From the NCBI RefSeq assembly GCF_009865215.1, contig NZ_WWJX01001118.1, forward strand, positions 1-50,157: 50,157 nucleotides of DNA. The letters are read 5' to 3'. The stretch comes from Streptomyces sp. SID3343. GTDB taxonomy: Bacteria; Actinomycetota; Actinomycetes; Streptomycetales; Streptomycetaceae. A model generated the notes under the pieces. It searched no databases, was not told the origin of the DNA, and worked only from the letters and a program-made list of their open reading frames with translations. A program made the position numbers and the translations under genes. Below, in pieces: positions 34,523-43,058 of the stretch (its first letter is position 1; every line of letters starts with the position of its first letter).

Positions 34523-34993
34523 ATGCCCCGCACCCCACAGCAGCCAGACGCGCCGGAATCGAACTTCCTCCTGTTCGCCGCCATCGCCCTCGACTGCCAC
34601 CGCACCGTCGACCTCCCGGGCCTCACCGGCGCCGCCACCCGCCGCGAACTCGACGACCTCCACGGCCACCTGATCGCCCTGCACCACCTGATCGACGCAC
34701 ACACCACCCGCACCGCGCCGATCGCCGCCGCCGAGGGCGACCACCTCAAGGCCGCCCGCACCCACCTGTGGCAGGCCGCCGAACAACTCCACCACGCCTA
34801 CCACCACGCACCCCACACCGACGGCGCCACCCCCGACCGCGACGTCTGCCACCGCCGAACCCCCGAAGGCGCACCGGAACTGACCGTGTGCCAGCGCCAC
34901 ATCGGCGCCCTGACCCGAGTCCGCCGCCACGCCACACCCGCCGACCTGCGCAAGAGCGCACCGGGACCGGCCCACCGCACGAAGGAGAAGTAG
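34523..34993 (+). CDS. DUF6238 protein
   Basis: The 156-residue protein matches DUF6238: A-I-A-L-D-C-H-R-T, then L-H-G-H-L-I-A-L-H-H-L-I-D-A-H-T, A-E-G-D-H-L-K-A-A-R-T and V-C-Q-R-H-I. It is helical and histidine-rich, with two cysteines near the C-terminus. The family is found in actinomycete transfer operons next to VirB4 and has no known role. It ends 3 bases before the VirB4 start. Confidence 0.75.
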   Translation: MPRTPQQPDAPESNFLLFAAIALDCHRTVDLPGLTGAATRRELDDLHGHLIALHHLIDAHTTRTAPIAAAEGDHLKAARTHLWQAAEQLHHAYHHAPHTDGATPDRDVCHRRTPEGAPELTVCQRHIGALTRVRRHATPADLRKSAPGPAHRTKEK

Positions 34994-34995
34994 AG

Positions 34996-36492
34996 GTGAG
35001 CCTCCGCCGCGCCAGCGCCAGCCCGCTGTTCACCCCGGCCGCCGCCCCGCGCGCCGAACGCAAGGCCGCCCGCGCCCAACTCGACCGCGCCCAGGGCCGG
35101 GCCCGCCGCGCGGCCGTCCGCGAGAAGCGCCGCACCAGCCCCGCCCCCGACCCGGATCTGGGCCCGACCTACCCGACGTCCGGGCGCTCGGGCCCCGCGT
35201 CCGCCCGCGGCGGCAAACTCCGCCTCCCCGCCCACCGCATGACGACCGCCACCGCCGGTGGCGCGTACCCCTTCCTCGCCGAGGGCGGACTCGGAAGCGA
35301 AGGGCTCTACATCGGCAGGGATCTCCACGCCGAGGGAGCGTTCTGCTACGACCCGTTCAGCCTGTACCAACGCCTGGAGGGCTTCACCAACCCGAACATC
35401 CTGCTGGCCGGGGTGATCGGCATGGGCAAGTCCGCCCTGGCCAAGAGCCTCGCCGTGCGGGCGGTGGCCTGCGGCTACCGCATCTACGTGCCGTGCGACC
35501 CCAAGGGCGAGTGGTCTGCGGTCGCCCACGCCCTGGGCGGCACCACCATCGCCCTGGGCCCCGGACTGCCGGGCCGGCTGAACCCGCTGGACGCTCCCGC
35601 CCGCCCGTCCTCCGTCGACGCACGCAACTGGGTCGCAGAAGTCCGCAAGCGCCGGCTCCTGCTCCTCAACTCCCTGGCGAAGACCGTGCTGCGCCGCGAA
35701 CTGCTGCCCATGGAGCACACCGCGTTGGACGTCGCCCTGGACCACGCGGTCAACAACGCGCAAACCGCCGGACGCACCCCGCTGCTCGGCGACGTCGCCC
35801 ACGTCCTCGGCCATCCGGACCTCCTGGACGAGGCGTTCGGCGAGCACAACGGGCGCCTGGGCCTGGCCGCCGAGGACCTCGCCCACGCCCTGCGCCGTCT
35901 GGTCTCCGGCGACCTGGCCGGCATGTTCGACGCCGAATCCACGGCCAGCTTCGACGCCCGCGCACCCATGTTGTCCATCGACCTCTCCCGCTTGGGCGGC
36001 GCCGGCGACGACACGGCCCTCGTCCTCGCCATGACCTGCGCCAGCGCCTGGATGGAATCCGCGCTCGCCGACCCCGGCGGAGGCCGCCGCTGGGTCGTCT
36101 ACGACGAGGCGTGGCGCGTCATGCGCCACGTCCCCCTCCTGGAGCGCATGCAATCCCAGTGGAAGCTCTCCCGAGGCTTGGGAATCTCGAACCTCATGGT
36201 GATCCACCGCCTCTCCGACCTGCTCAGCGCGGGCGACGCCGGATCAAAGGGCCGGGCCCTGGCCGAGGGCCTCCTCGCGGACTGCAGCACGCGCATCATC
36301 TACCGCCAGGAAGCCGATCAACTCGCCTCCTCCGCATCTTTGTTGGGCCTGACGAGCGTCGAGACCCAGGCAGTGTCCGCGCTGGTCAAGGGACGCGGAT
36401 TGTGGCGCGTCGCCGGACGAAGCTTCGTCGTCCAACACCTCCTGCACCCCCACGAACTCACACTCTTCGACACCGACGCCCGCATGCACTGA
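34996..36492 (+). CDS. VirB4-like conjugation ATPase, short form
   Basis: The 498-residue protein has Walker A G-V-I-G-M-G-K-S (139-146), the C-D-P-K-G-E-W segment (about 168-174), and Walker B R-W-V-V-Y-D-E-A-W (about 355-363). These are the hallmarks of the VirB4/TraC ATPase that powers pilus or channel assembly. It lacks the large N-terminal domain of classical VirB4 proteins (about 800 residues), which SCO6880 may supply. GTG 34996 follows AAGGAG. It is probably membrane-associated on the inner side. Confidence 0.9.
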   Translation: MSLRRASASPLFTPAAAPRAERKAARAQLDRAQGRARRAAVREKRRTSPAPDPDLGPTYPTSGRSGPASARGGKLRLPAHRMTTATAGGAYPFLAEGGLGSEGLYIGRDLHAEGAFCYDPFSLYQRLEGFTNPNILLAGVIGMGKSALAKSLAVRAVACGYRIYVPCDPKGEWSAVAHALGGTTIALGPGLPGRLNPLDAPARPSSVDARNWVAEVRKRRLLLLNSLAKTVLRRELLPMEHTALDVALDHAVNNAQTAGRTPLLGDVAHVLGHPDLLDEAFGEHNGRLGLAAEDLAHALRRLVSGDLAGMFDAESTASFDARAPMLSIDLSRLGGAGDDTALVLAMTCASAWMESALADPGGGRRWVVYDEAWRVMRHVPLLERMQSQWKLSRGLGISNLMVIHRLSDLLSAGDAGSKGRALAEGLLADCSTRIIYRQEADQLASSASLLGLTSVETQAVSALVKGRGLWRVAGRSFVVQHLLHPHELTLFDTDARMH

Positions 36493-36624
36493 AAACCCCC
36501 ACGGGTTCACCGGGAACGAGGACCGACATCCCCTCCAAGCCCGGCCGAACCCCGCCGACTGCCTCGACAGCCGCGCGAACGCCGCGCACCGGCTTCGCCT
36601 CGATCACCCCCACAGGAGCGTCAC

Positions 36625-37467
36625 TTGAACGACCGCCACCGCGTCGCCTCCGTGCGGCACGCCTCGCCAGCCGAGAAGGCAGCCGCCCAGGACCCCCGCC
36701 TCCGGCACGCCTTGGACGCCATCGCGTCCGTGGCCGTCGCCCGACTGCCGATCCCCTTTCACTGGGGCGGAAGCAATCTCGACCGCGCCGACATGATCGA
36801 ACTCGGCAGGGAGCTGTGGGGAGCCGACGAGATGCGCGAAGCCCTCACAACCGCTCCCGGACAGAAGGTGACGCTGTGCCTGCGCCGCCAGGGCGACGTC
36901 CTGGTCGTGCGTCATCCGACCGACCCGGACACCTTCCTCGTCGCGTGCCTGGCCCCCACAAGCGTCAACTTGGACCACGACTGGACCCACGACCCCCACG
37001 CCCCCGCCGTACTGCGCATCCCGGCAGACCCGCACCGGGCCGTCGACGCCATCGCCACACACCTACTGCCCCAGCAACAGGCGGCCGTCACCGCGCTGCG
37101 ACAGGCCGCGGTCGCCGGAGGCACGGAAGTCGTCGTGGGCATCGACCGGACATGGCCGCACCCCGGCCGACTCACCGCCCACGTCACCGACACCGCGCCG
37201 TGGAACCTCATGCACGACCTCGAATACCACGGGTTGACGACCGATGGCGACTGCGTCTACGCCCTGCGCGACTGGGACCTGGAACAAGCCAACCACCTCG
37301 TCGAGCACCTGCAGGAATGCGACTTCCGCGTCCGCCGAGACCACTCACTGCCGCCACGGGGAACGCGCACGAGCGCCGGCACCACACTCGCCGCGCCGCA
37401 CACCCCCTCCGCATCCACCGCCCAGGCGGCCCCGGCCACCCGGCCGAGTCGGTTCCCCCGGGCGTGA
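36625..37467 (+). CDS. Unknown transfer-operon protein, family A (with repeated C-terminal module)
   Basis: The 280-residue protein starts at TTG 36625 behind AGGAG. Residues about 75-150 form a domain shared with the next two genes: D-V-L-V-V-R-H-P-T-D-P, then V-N-L-D-H-D-W and I-P-A-D-P-H-R-A-V-D-A-I. Residues about 170-232 are the recurring module: L-T-A-H-V-T-D-T-A-P-W, then D-L-E-Y-H-G-L, Y-A-L, and V-R-R-D at the end. The C-terminal tail is low complexity. Function unknown. Confidence 0.7.
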   Translation: MNDRHRVASVRHASPAEKAAAQDPRLRHALDAIASVAVARLPIPFHWGGSNLDRADMIELGRELWGADEMREALTTAPGQKVTLCLRRQGDVLVVRHPTDPDTFLVACLAPTSVNLDHDWTHDPHAPAVLRIPADPHRAVDAIATHLLPQQQAAVTALRQAAVAGGTEVVVGIDRTWPHPGRLTAHVTDTAPWNLMHDLEYHGLTTDGDCVYALRDWDLEQANHLVEHLQECDFRVRRDHSLPPRGTRTSAGTTLAAPHTPSASTAQAAPATRPSRFPRA

Positions 37468-37519
37468 GCACGCTCGCGGCCCAGCCCCGAACCGCCTGAA
37501 CCTGCCACCGCCTGTCGCG

Positions 37520-38440
37520 GTGCGCCTTCTGCCGCTCGGTGAACGGGCCGCATCAACCCCATCCACCCGGGAGCGCCCGACCACCAGCGGAGACGACATC
37601 ACCCCCGACAACCGTGGCAACGAGAACGAACGCCACCACCAGCAGCCCGACTTCCCCGCCCTGTACAACCTGGCGAACGCCATCGCCGACCGACTGCAGG
37701 GCTGGTGGCAAGCCAACGCCAGCCGCCTCCTCGTCTCCGGCCGCCGCGTGCTGGCCGAGACCGTGTGGGAAACAACCATGCTGGTCCGCGCGGTCACCGA
37801 GTACCCGTGCCCGCACGCAGCGGTCCTGATCGGACCCGGCGTCGAGCGACTGTTGGTCGCCCCCGACCCCGACAACCGCGAGCGCCACATCGTCGGTTCC
37901 CTCGCCCCGTGGGGCGCCGATCCCCGGCACGACTGGCCCCACGACCCCCTCGCCCCACCGGTCGTCGCCATTCCCGACGACCCCGAACAAGCAGCGGCAA
38001 TCATCAAGACCCGACTCCTTCCGCCGCTGCACGCCGCCCTGGACCGACTCGACCGCATTCCGCAGCGCCGCATCGACACCGGGCCCACCAACCTCGAACC
38101 CCACGTGCGCGTCGGCCGCTTTCCGCTGTTCGACATGGCGGTCGCCCACATCACAGAGACCACTCCGCCGCACGCGCTGGACATCCTCAGGGACCACGGG
38201 TTCGAAGACGCGGGACCGGGCCGGCTCAGCCTCTACGGCGGCAACATCCCCCTGGCCCGCCGCACCGTGCGGTCCCTACGCGAAGCCGGCGTCGTCGTCC
38301 ACGCGGACCTGGCGAGAGCGAACTCCCTCGCCGCTCTCGCGCTTGCGATGAAGACCGCATCCCACAGGCGCACCGCCCCACCCAGCAGCGCAACGCGCCC
38401 ACGACCACCGAGCGCCCCCACCGCCCCCCGCCGCCGCTGA
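37520..38440 (+). CDS. Unknown transfer-operon protein, family A, second copy
   Basis: This paralogue of the 36625-37467 product shares the first domain (R-L-L-V-A-P-D-P-D-N-R, then V-G-S-L-A-P-W and I-P-D-D-P-E-Q-A-A-A-I-I) and the C-terminal module (A-H-I-T-E-T-T-P, L-R-D-H-G-F, L-R-E-A-G-V-V-V-H-A-D-L). The start is uncertain. GTG 37520 is the first usable codon but has a poor binding site; a GGAG stands just before an ATC at 37598, which would give 280 residues like the first copy. Function unknown. Confidence 0.65.
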   Translation: MRLLPLGERAASTPSTRERPTTSGDDITPDNRGNENERHHQQPDFPALYNLANAIADRLQGWWQANASRLLVSGRRVLAETVWETTMLVRAVTEYPCPHAAVLIGPGVERLLVAPDPDNRERHIVGSLAPWGADPRHDWPHDPLAPPVVAIPDDPEQAAAIIKTRLLPPLHAALDRLDRIPQRRIDTGPTNLEPHVRVGRFPLFDMAVAHITETTPPHALDILRDHGFEDAGPGRLSLYGGNIPLARRTVRSLREAGVVVHADLARANSLAALALAMKTASHRRTAPPSSATRPRPPSAPTAPRRR

Positions 38441-38534
38441 CGCGCCGAAGGAAGACGGCACCGCTCCAAGGGTCGACGGCCCGAACGAGAACACGACCCG
38501 GCCCCGCCCGCCGATTCCTCGAAAGGAGGACCCC

Positions 38535-39398
38535 ATGCTCGCCGATGGTTCCCCGCCCCTGAACCACTGGACACGACGCTTCGGCACCGTGCGTGAGCGC
38601 GACGCCGCCTACGACCACGACCTCGCCCAGGCCCTGGAGACCCTCGGGAAACGCGTGCGTGCGGTGCTCGGCTGGCTGCCGATCAAACGCTCCGGCACCG
38701 ACCACCACAACATGTCCGAACTCGCCCAGCGCACCTGGGGCCCGACTCGCCTTCGGGACGCGCTCCTGAGGACCCCCGGCCAGAGCCTGCTTCTCGTCGG
38801 CAAGCGCGAAGACGAACTCCTCGTCGTGCGCGATCCCGACGATCCGAAACGCTTCGTCGCCGGATCGCTCGCCCCGCGCCACGTGAACCTTGACCACGAC
38901 TGGGCCTTCGACGGCAACGGACCCGTAGGCATCACCGTCCCGACCGACCCGGAACGCGCCGCAGATGTGATCGCCACCCAGTGGTGGCCGCAACACGAAG
39001 CCGCGACCATTCGGCTGCGCGCCGCCGCGCTGGACGGAGGAACCGAAGTCGTCCTCGGCCGCGACCGACACGGCCGTCTGCGGGCACGTGTCCCGGACAC
39101 CGCGCACCCGGCCGTGACGCGCGCCCTCGAAGACCACGCCATGCGGCCGTGGACCCACTGCGGCTACCTCCTGATGCCCACGGATGAGACCGCGGCCTCG
39201 ACAGAGCACCTGCTCAGGCACCTGACGCGCGAATCCGTCCGCATCCGCCGCGATCCCAGCCTCGGCGACCCCGACGCGAACCGACGCAGCGCCGCCGCGC
39301 TCGTCCTGACGAGCACCGCCTCCCCGGTCCCAGCGTCCCTCCCCCTCCAGCCCTCGGCACTGGGGCGCGTTCACAGCGCGCCGCCGCGCCACCGCTGA
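38535..39398 (+). CDS. Unknown transfer-operon protein, family A, third copy
   Basis: The 287-residue protein starts at ATG 38535 with AAAGGAGG upstream. It has the same two parts as the two genes before it: a domain at about 70-150 (E-L-L-V-V-R-D-P-D-D-P, V-N-L-D-H-D-W, V-P-T-D-P-E-R-A-A-D-V-I) and the module at about 179-243 (R-A-R-V-P-D-T-A, A-L-E-D-H-A-M, Y-L-L, V-R-I-R-R-D). Three copies in a row point to tandem duplication followed by divergence. Confidence 0.7.
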   Translation: MLADGSPPLNHWTRRFGTVRERDAAYDHDLAQALETLGKRVRAVLGWLPIKRSGTDHHNMSELAQRTWGPTRLRDALLRTPGQSLLLVGKREDELLVVRDPDDPKRFVAGSLAPRHVNLDHDWAFDGNGPVGITVPTDPERAADVIATQWWPQHEAATIRLRAAALDGGTEVVLGRDRHGRLRARVPDTAHPAVTRALEDHAMRPWTHCGYLLMPTDETAASTEHLLRHLTRESVRIRRDPSLGDPDANRRSAAALVLTSTASPVPASLPLQPSALGRVHSAPPRHR

Positions 39399-39419
39399 CC
39401 CCTCGAAGGAACGAACCCC

Positions 39420-39800
39420 ATGGCACCCACTCCCCAGCCGGAAGTCTCAGTCGGCCTGCATCCGCAATTCGGCATCGTCGCCCTGACCACCGACAACGCC
39501 CCGCCCCTGGCCGCTCGCCTCCTCGACATCGCCGGCTTCGACGCCCGGGGAGTCGGCACGCACGTCCTGGACTACGCCGACGAAGACGTTCTCGACCTGC
39601 GACACGCCCACAACGTGGTCACGGTCCTCCGCGAAGCCGGCATCCCCGTCCGCTCCGACCTGCCGCCGACTCCCGAACCGCGCTTCACAGCAGCCGCAAC
39701 GGCGGCCCCGACGGACACCGTCCCCGTAGCCGCCTCCCAGCCACCGAGGCGATTCACCACCGATCCCGTGACGTCGACCGCGCACGCCCCGCGGCGCTGA
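39420..39800 (+). CDS. Single-module unknown protein
   Basis: The 126-residue protein consists of one copy of the recurring module (about 14-80: G-I-V-A-L-T-T-D-N-A-P-P, A-R-L-L-D-I-A-G-F, V-L-R-E-A-G-I-P-V-R-S-D-L) and a low-complexity tail. AAGGA precedes the ATG. It shows that the module can stand alone. Function unknown. Confidence 0.68.
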   Translation: MAPTPQPEVSVGLHPQFGIVALTTDNAPPLAARLLDIAGFDARGVGTHVLDYADEDVLDLRHAHNVVTVLREAGIPVRSDLPPTPEPRFTAAATAAPTDTVPVAASQPPRRFTTDPVTSTAHAPRR

Positions 39801-39814
39801 CCCGAGGAACGCCC

Positions 39815-41143
39815 ATGGCACCCACCGAAGTCGCCGATCCCGACATCGTCATCGGCCGCCGCGACGGCGTCGGCATCGTCGCCGCCAATCACAGCAAGCG
39901 ACCGGCCGCAGCCCACCTTCTCAACGCCCTCGGCTTCGAACGGACCGCGGAGCGGGGACTGTACGCCCTCACCGCCGGCAACCAGCCCGAAGCCGACCGC
40001 GCCGCCCAGGCCGTCGCGATCCTGCGCGCGGCGAAACTCGACGTGGCGGCCGACGTGGCCTTCGAACCCGAACCGGGAACCCTGCGCGCCGCCGCCCCGG
40101 CCCAGGCTCCTCGACTGGCCAAAGTCCCAACCACCGCCCACGGCGCGGATGTCGCTTTCGGGATGCACCCCACCGACGGCATCACCGCCGCCTTCACCGA
40201 CAACCACCCCAACGCGGCGATGGTGCTGGGGGTCGCGGGATTCCGCCGCGCCAAGGATCTCGACGTGTACACGCTGCCAGCCGGTACGGACCCAGTCGCC
40301 GCCAGCGAGAGTGTTCGCGCCGCGACGCAGGTTCTGCGCGCCACGGGATCCACCGTTCACATCCTGCCCGGCACGCTCACCGATCCCAAGCCCGAACCGA
40401 ATCGCTCCGCGGTTCTCGACGCCGACAAGCCGTGGCAGGGCGAGAAAAAGGACAGGGCGGTCGACGTGGCCGAAGTCCTCGACGGGCCGACCGGCGCGCG
40501 GGCCCTCGTCGATGCCCTGCGGCGGCTGCTGCGCGCCGCTGCGGCATGGTCTGCGGCCCGCGTGGCGACTCTGGGGCCCTCGCTGGCGGAACGTCTGACC
40601 GACGCGGCAACCCGTCTGGAGCAGGTCGGTGCCAGCCTCGACGCGGCCAGCGACCGCCTGCGCTCCGGCCGGCCGGCCGAAGCCGTCACGGATCCAGCCC
40701 CCGCCACGAAGCAATCGCCGCCCCCGGTCGAAGTCGAACCGCAAGCCTTCGACGCCTTCGTGGGAAAGGGAGCCGACGCAGCGACCATCTCCCGCGCCCT
40801 GGACCAACTCACCTCCCAAACGGGGCCGTTGGCCAACGCCCACCGCTTGGTCGACTCGGCCGCCCAGCGCTGCGCGGAACTCCCGGGTGAGCTCGGCGCC
40901 GAACTGTCGACCGAACTGGCCGCCTCGTCCCGTCGCCTGGGCAACATCGGCCACTCGCTGCTGTACGTCAGCGACCACCTCGCGGACACGCCCGCCGCGA
41001 CACCGTTCACCACGCCGGTCTCCGCACGAGCGGCAGCCGCACGCTCGACCACCCGGACAGGTGCCGCAGTCGCGCCCACTCCCACGACTCCTGCGGCGGC
41101 ACAGCCCGCGCGTACCCCGGCAGACAACGCCCGCTCGCGATGA
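39815..41143 (+). CDS. Unknown protein with two copies of the recurring module and a helical C-terminus
   Basis: The 442-residue protein has module copies at about 10-84 (G-I-V-A-A-N-H-S-K-R-P, H-L-L-N-A-L-G-F, I-L-R-A-A-K-L-D-V-A-A-D) and about 111-177 (G-I-T-A-A-F-T-D-N-H-P, V-L-G-V-A-G-F, V-L-R-A-T-G-S-T-V-H). Residues about 230-395 form a long helical region with heptad-like leucine spacing, probably a coiled coil. The tail is disordered. ATG 39815 follows GAGGAA. Confidence 0.68.
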   Translation: MAPTEVADPDIVIGRRDGVGIVAANHSKRPAAAHLLNALGFERTAERGLYALTAGNQPEADRAAQAVAILRAAKLDVAADVAFEPEPGTLRAAAPAQAPRLAKVPTTAHGADVAFGMHPTDGITAAFTDNHPNAAMVLGVAGFRRAKDLDVYTLPAGTDPVAASESVRAATQVLRATGSTVHILPGTLTDPKPEPNRSAVLDADKPWQGEKKDRAVDVAEVLDGPTGARALVDALRRLLRAAAAWSAARVATLGPSLAERLTDAATRLEQVGASLDAASDRLRSGRPAEAVTDPAPATKQSPPPVEVEPQAFDAFVGKGADAATISRALDQLTSQTGPLANAHRLVDSAAQRCAELPGELGAELSTELAASSRRLGNIGHSLLYVSDHLADTPAATPFTTPVSARAAAARSTTRTGAAVAPTPTTPAAAQPARTPADNARSR

Positions 41144-41230
41144 GCTCGGTCCGCGGCAGGCCCCGCGGCACCGCCATCGGTTCGACCCGCAGTACCACCG
41201 ACCCGCGACAGTCAGGAACAAAAGGAGACC

Positions 41231-41956
41231 ATGAGCATCGAATACGACCAGATCATGCATCGCAGCACCGCGAGTGGCAGCATCGTCATCCGCTCCTTCG
41301 ACGAGCAACGCGACGATCGTGTCGCGAAGTTGCTCATGGGCACGGGATTCCGTTGGTCCCCCGACGAATCCGCATTCTCCCTGCGTGAGGGGCTCTCGTT
41401 CCAAGAGGAGCGCGACCTTGCGTCCACTGCCGTCGCCGCGCTGAGCGCGGGCCACGTCCTGCTCCTGGTCGACAGCGAACTGCGCGATCTGCCCATCCAC
41501 GTACAACAACCGCTCGACACGAATCTCGGCCTCCCCCACGTCGCCCACCAGGTCTCGCTCCGCCCCCATCCCCATGCCCAGGCAGCGCTGGTGGAGACGC
41601 TCCTGGACGACGACTACGGGGCCCTGAGCGGGATCGAATTCCTCGTCCTGACTCTGCGCGAACGCGTCGAAGACCATCCCGGTCCCGAACGGAACTCCAT
41701 CGATTCGGCCCTGCACAGCGCCGCGACCCATCTGGCCGCCGCCATTCAGGACCTGGACCTCGCCGCACACCACCTCGCGCAGTGGAATCCCCCCAAAGCG
41801 AAACCCGCGCCCACCGCCGACTTTCACCTCGCGGCATACGCCCTCCGAGCCACCGCCGCGCGCACGACCTCCGCCGCCACCAGTCGGGCCACCGCCCTCC
41901 CCAACCCCGCCGAAACGGTCGCGCGGCCGAGCCCTCCAGCACGTACGCGCCGATGA
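41231..41956 (+). CDS. Unknown protein with one divergent module
   Basis: The 241-residue protein has a divergent module at about 8-85 (G-S-I-V-I-R-S-F-D-E, K-L-L-M-G-T-G-F, A-L-S-A-G-H-V-L-L-L-V-D). A helical region follows (about 110-190; D-S-A-L-H-S-A-A-T-H-L-A-A-A-I-Q-D-L) with an arginine-rich end. ATG 41231 follows AAGGAG. It shares its general plan, module then helices, with the preceding gene. Confidence 0.65.
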   Translation: MSIEYDQIMHRSTASGSIVIRSFDEQRDDRVAKLLMGTGFRWSPDESAFSLREGLSFQEERDLASTAVAALSAGHVLLLVDSELRDLPIHVQQPLDTNLGLPHVAHQVSLRPHPHAQAALVETLLDDDYGALSGIEFLVLTLRERVEDHPGPERNSIDSALHSAATHLAAAIQDLDLAAHHLAQWNPPKAKPAPTADFHLAAYALRATAARTTSAATSRATALPNPAETVARPSPPARTRR

Positions 41957-42013
41957 CCGGCGGCGCTCGGACGGCCGCCCGCACACCCTCACACACCCGA
42001 AAGGAGGCCGCTG

Positions 42014-42544
42014 GTGCCCACCCCTGACGAGCAGCCGCGTACCCCGCCCGCGAGCGTCGAGGACCTCCAGGCGCTGACCACCGCTCTCTCCGCCGCCGAC
42101 CCCAATGACGTCGCGAACATCCTGTTCGCCGCAGTCGACGACAGTCCCCTCTTCGCGGCCCTGGACAAGCTCCTGGCCACCGCCGCGAAGGGCACCTACG
42201 ACGCCCCCCAGGGCGGGCAGGCACGCGATCGCCTGCGTGTAGCCCGAGTCGAACTGACGCGAGCCGCCCAGCTCATCACCAGCGCCGGTGAATATCTCCA
42301 GGCGTGGGATGCCATCCCCAAACGTGCCACGAACCCCCGCCCCGTCCGCGAGACCACCGAGGCCCCGAAGCGGGCCGGCATCGACGACCGGGCACGGACG
42401 GTCCGCGCACTCACCGGACCCGAGGGCGCTCGCGCCGCAGCCACACGTCCCGCGCCGACCCCGGACACGCCCGCCCCGCCCCGCCCGGTGCTGCCTCCGC
42501 CCTGGCTCCCCCCAGCCCAGGACCCGACCCACCCCACGCGCTGA
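42014..42544 (+). CDS. Helical protein of unknown function
   Basis: The 176-residue protein starts at GTG 42014 with AAGGAGG. The core is helical (V-E-D-L-Q-A-L-T-T-A-L-S-A-A; L-F-A-A-L-D-K-L-L-A-T-A-A-K; L-T-R-A-A-Q-L-I-T-S-A-G-E-Y-L), similar in style to the helical parts of the two previous proteins but without the module. The C-terminal 60 residues are proline/alanine-rich. Confidence 0.6.
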   Translation: MPTPDEQPRTPPASVEDLQALTTALSAADPNDVANILFAAVDDSPLFAALDKLLATAAKGTYDAPQGGQARDRLRVARVELTRAAQLITSAGEYLQAWDAIPKRATNPRPVRETTEAPKRAGIDDRARTVRALTGPEGARAAATRPAPTPDTPAPPRPVLPPPWLPPAQDPTHPTR

Positions 42545-42628
42545 CCACCCCACCTCCCGCGAGGACCCCATGGTCCTTGTTGGTACACCCGGCTACCAGA
42601 ACGTGCGGAAAGGCGAGTCAGGTAACTG

Positions 42629-42650
42629 CGGGGCGGTGAGGCCCGCCCCG
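42629..42650 (+). terminator. Hairpin in the gap before the frameshifted gene
   Basis: CGGGGCGG (42629-42636) pairs with CCGCCCCG (42643-42650) around a 6-base loop. It lies in the 140-base gap after 42544 and may attenuate transcription. Confidence 0.5.
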
Positions 42651-42684
42651 GAGCTTTCCCGCCACCACCGATAGGAGATCCGCC

Positions 42685-43046
42685 TTGCACGAAGCACCAG
42701 CAGAGCCGTTCATGACGATCCGGCACACCATCACCGGCGAGATCACCACCACCGGCTACAACGCCGCCGCCCGGCGGATCCTGCTCCAAGCCGGCTTCGA
42801 CGAGACGCCAGGCTGCGCCTGCCGAGCGACGGAACCCGGTACGAAGCGGACGCACGGGCCTGCTCGGCAGCCGGCGAGCTGCCCGTCGCCCACCATCCCC
42901 TGCACCTGGACCGAGCCCTCGGTCGGCCGGTGAGCGCCGACGGTACGCCCCGGTTGGCCCGGTCGCCGATGTCGACACAGTCCGTGATCCTTCCGAGAGC
43001 GGCCGGCCTCTCCAGCTCATCGCCAACCCCGCCCGCACCCGCATGA
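42685..43046 (+). pseudogene. Module-type gene broken by a frameshift
   Basis: From TTG 42685 (AGGAG upstream) the protein starts like the recurring module (G-E-I-T-T-T-G-Y-N, R-I-L-L-Q-A-G-F-D-E-T). After about 42,811 the open frame turns into cysteine/proline-rich text and stops at 42933. In the -1 frame the text continues sensibly (L-R-L-P-S-D-G-T-R-Y-E-A-D-A-R-A) to a stop at 43044-43046, just before the next ribosome binding site. A one-base deletion explains this best; programmed -1 frameshifting is less likely. Confidence 0.65.
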
Positions 43047-43058
43047 AGGGGCCTCGTT

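Noticed and set aside
39572-42571. A 999-codon open frame on the minus strand
   Set aside because: It is antisense to the module genes, low in sequence complexity and without any recognisable domain.
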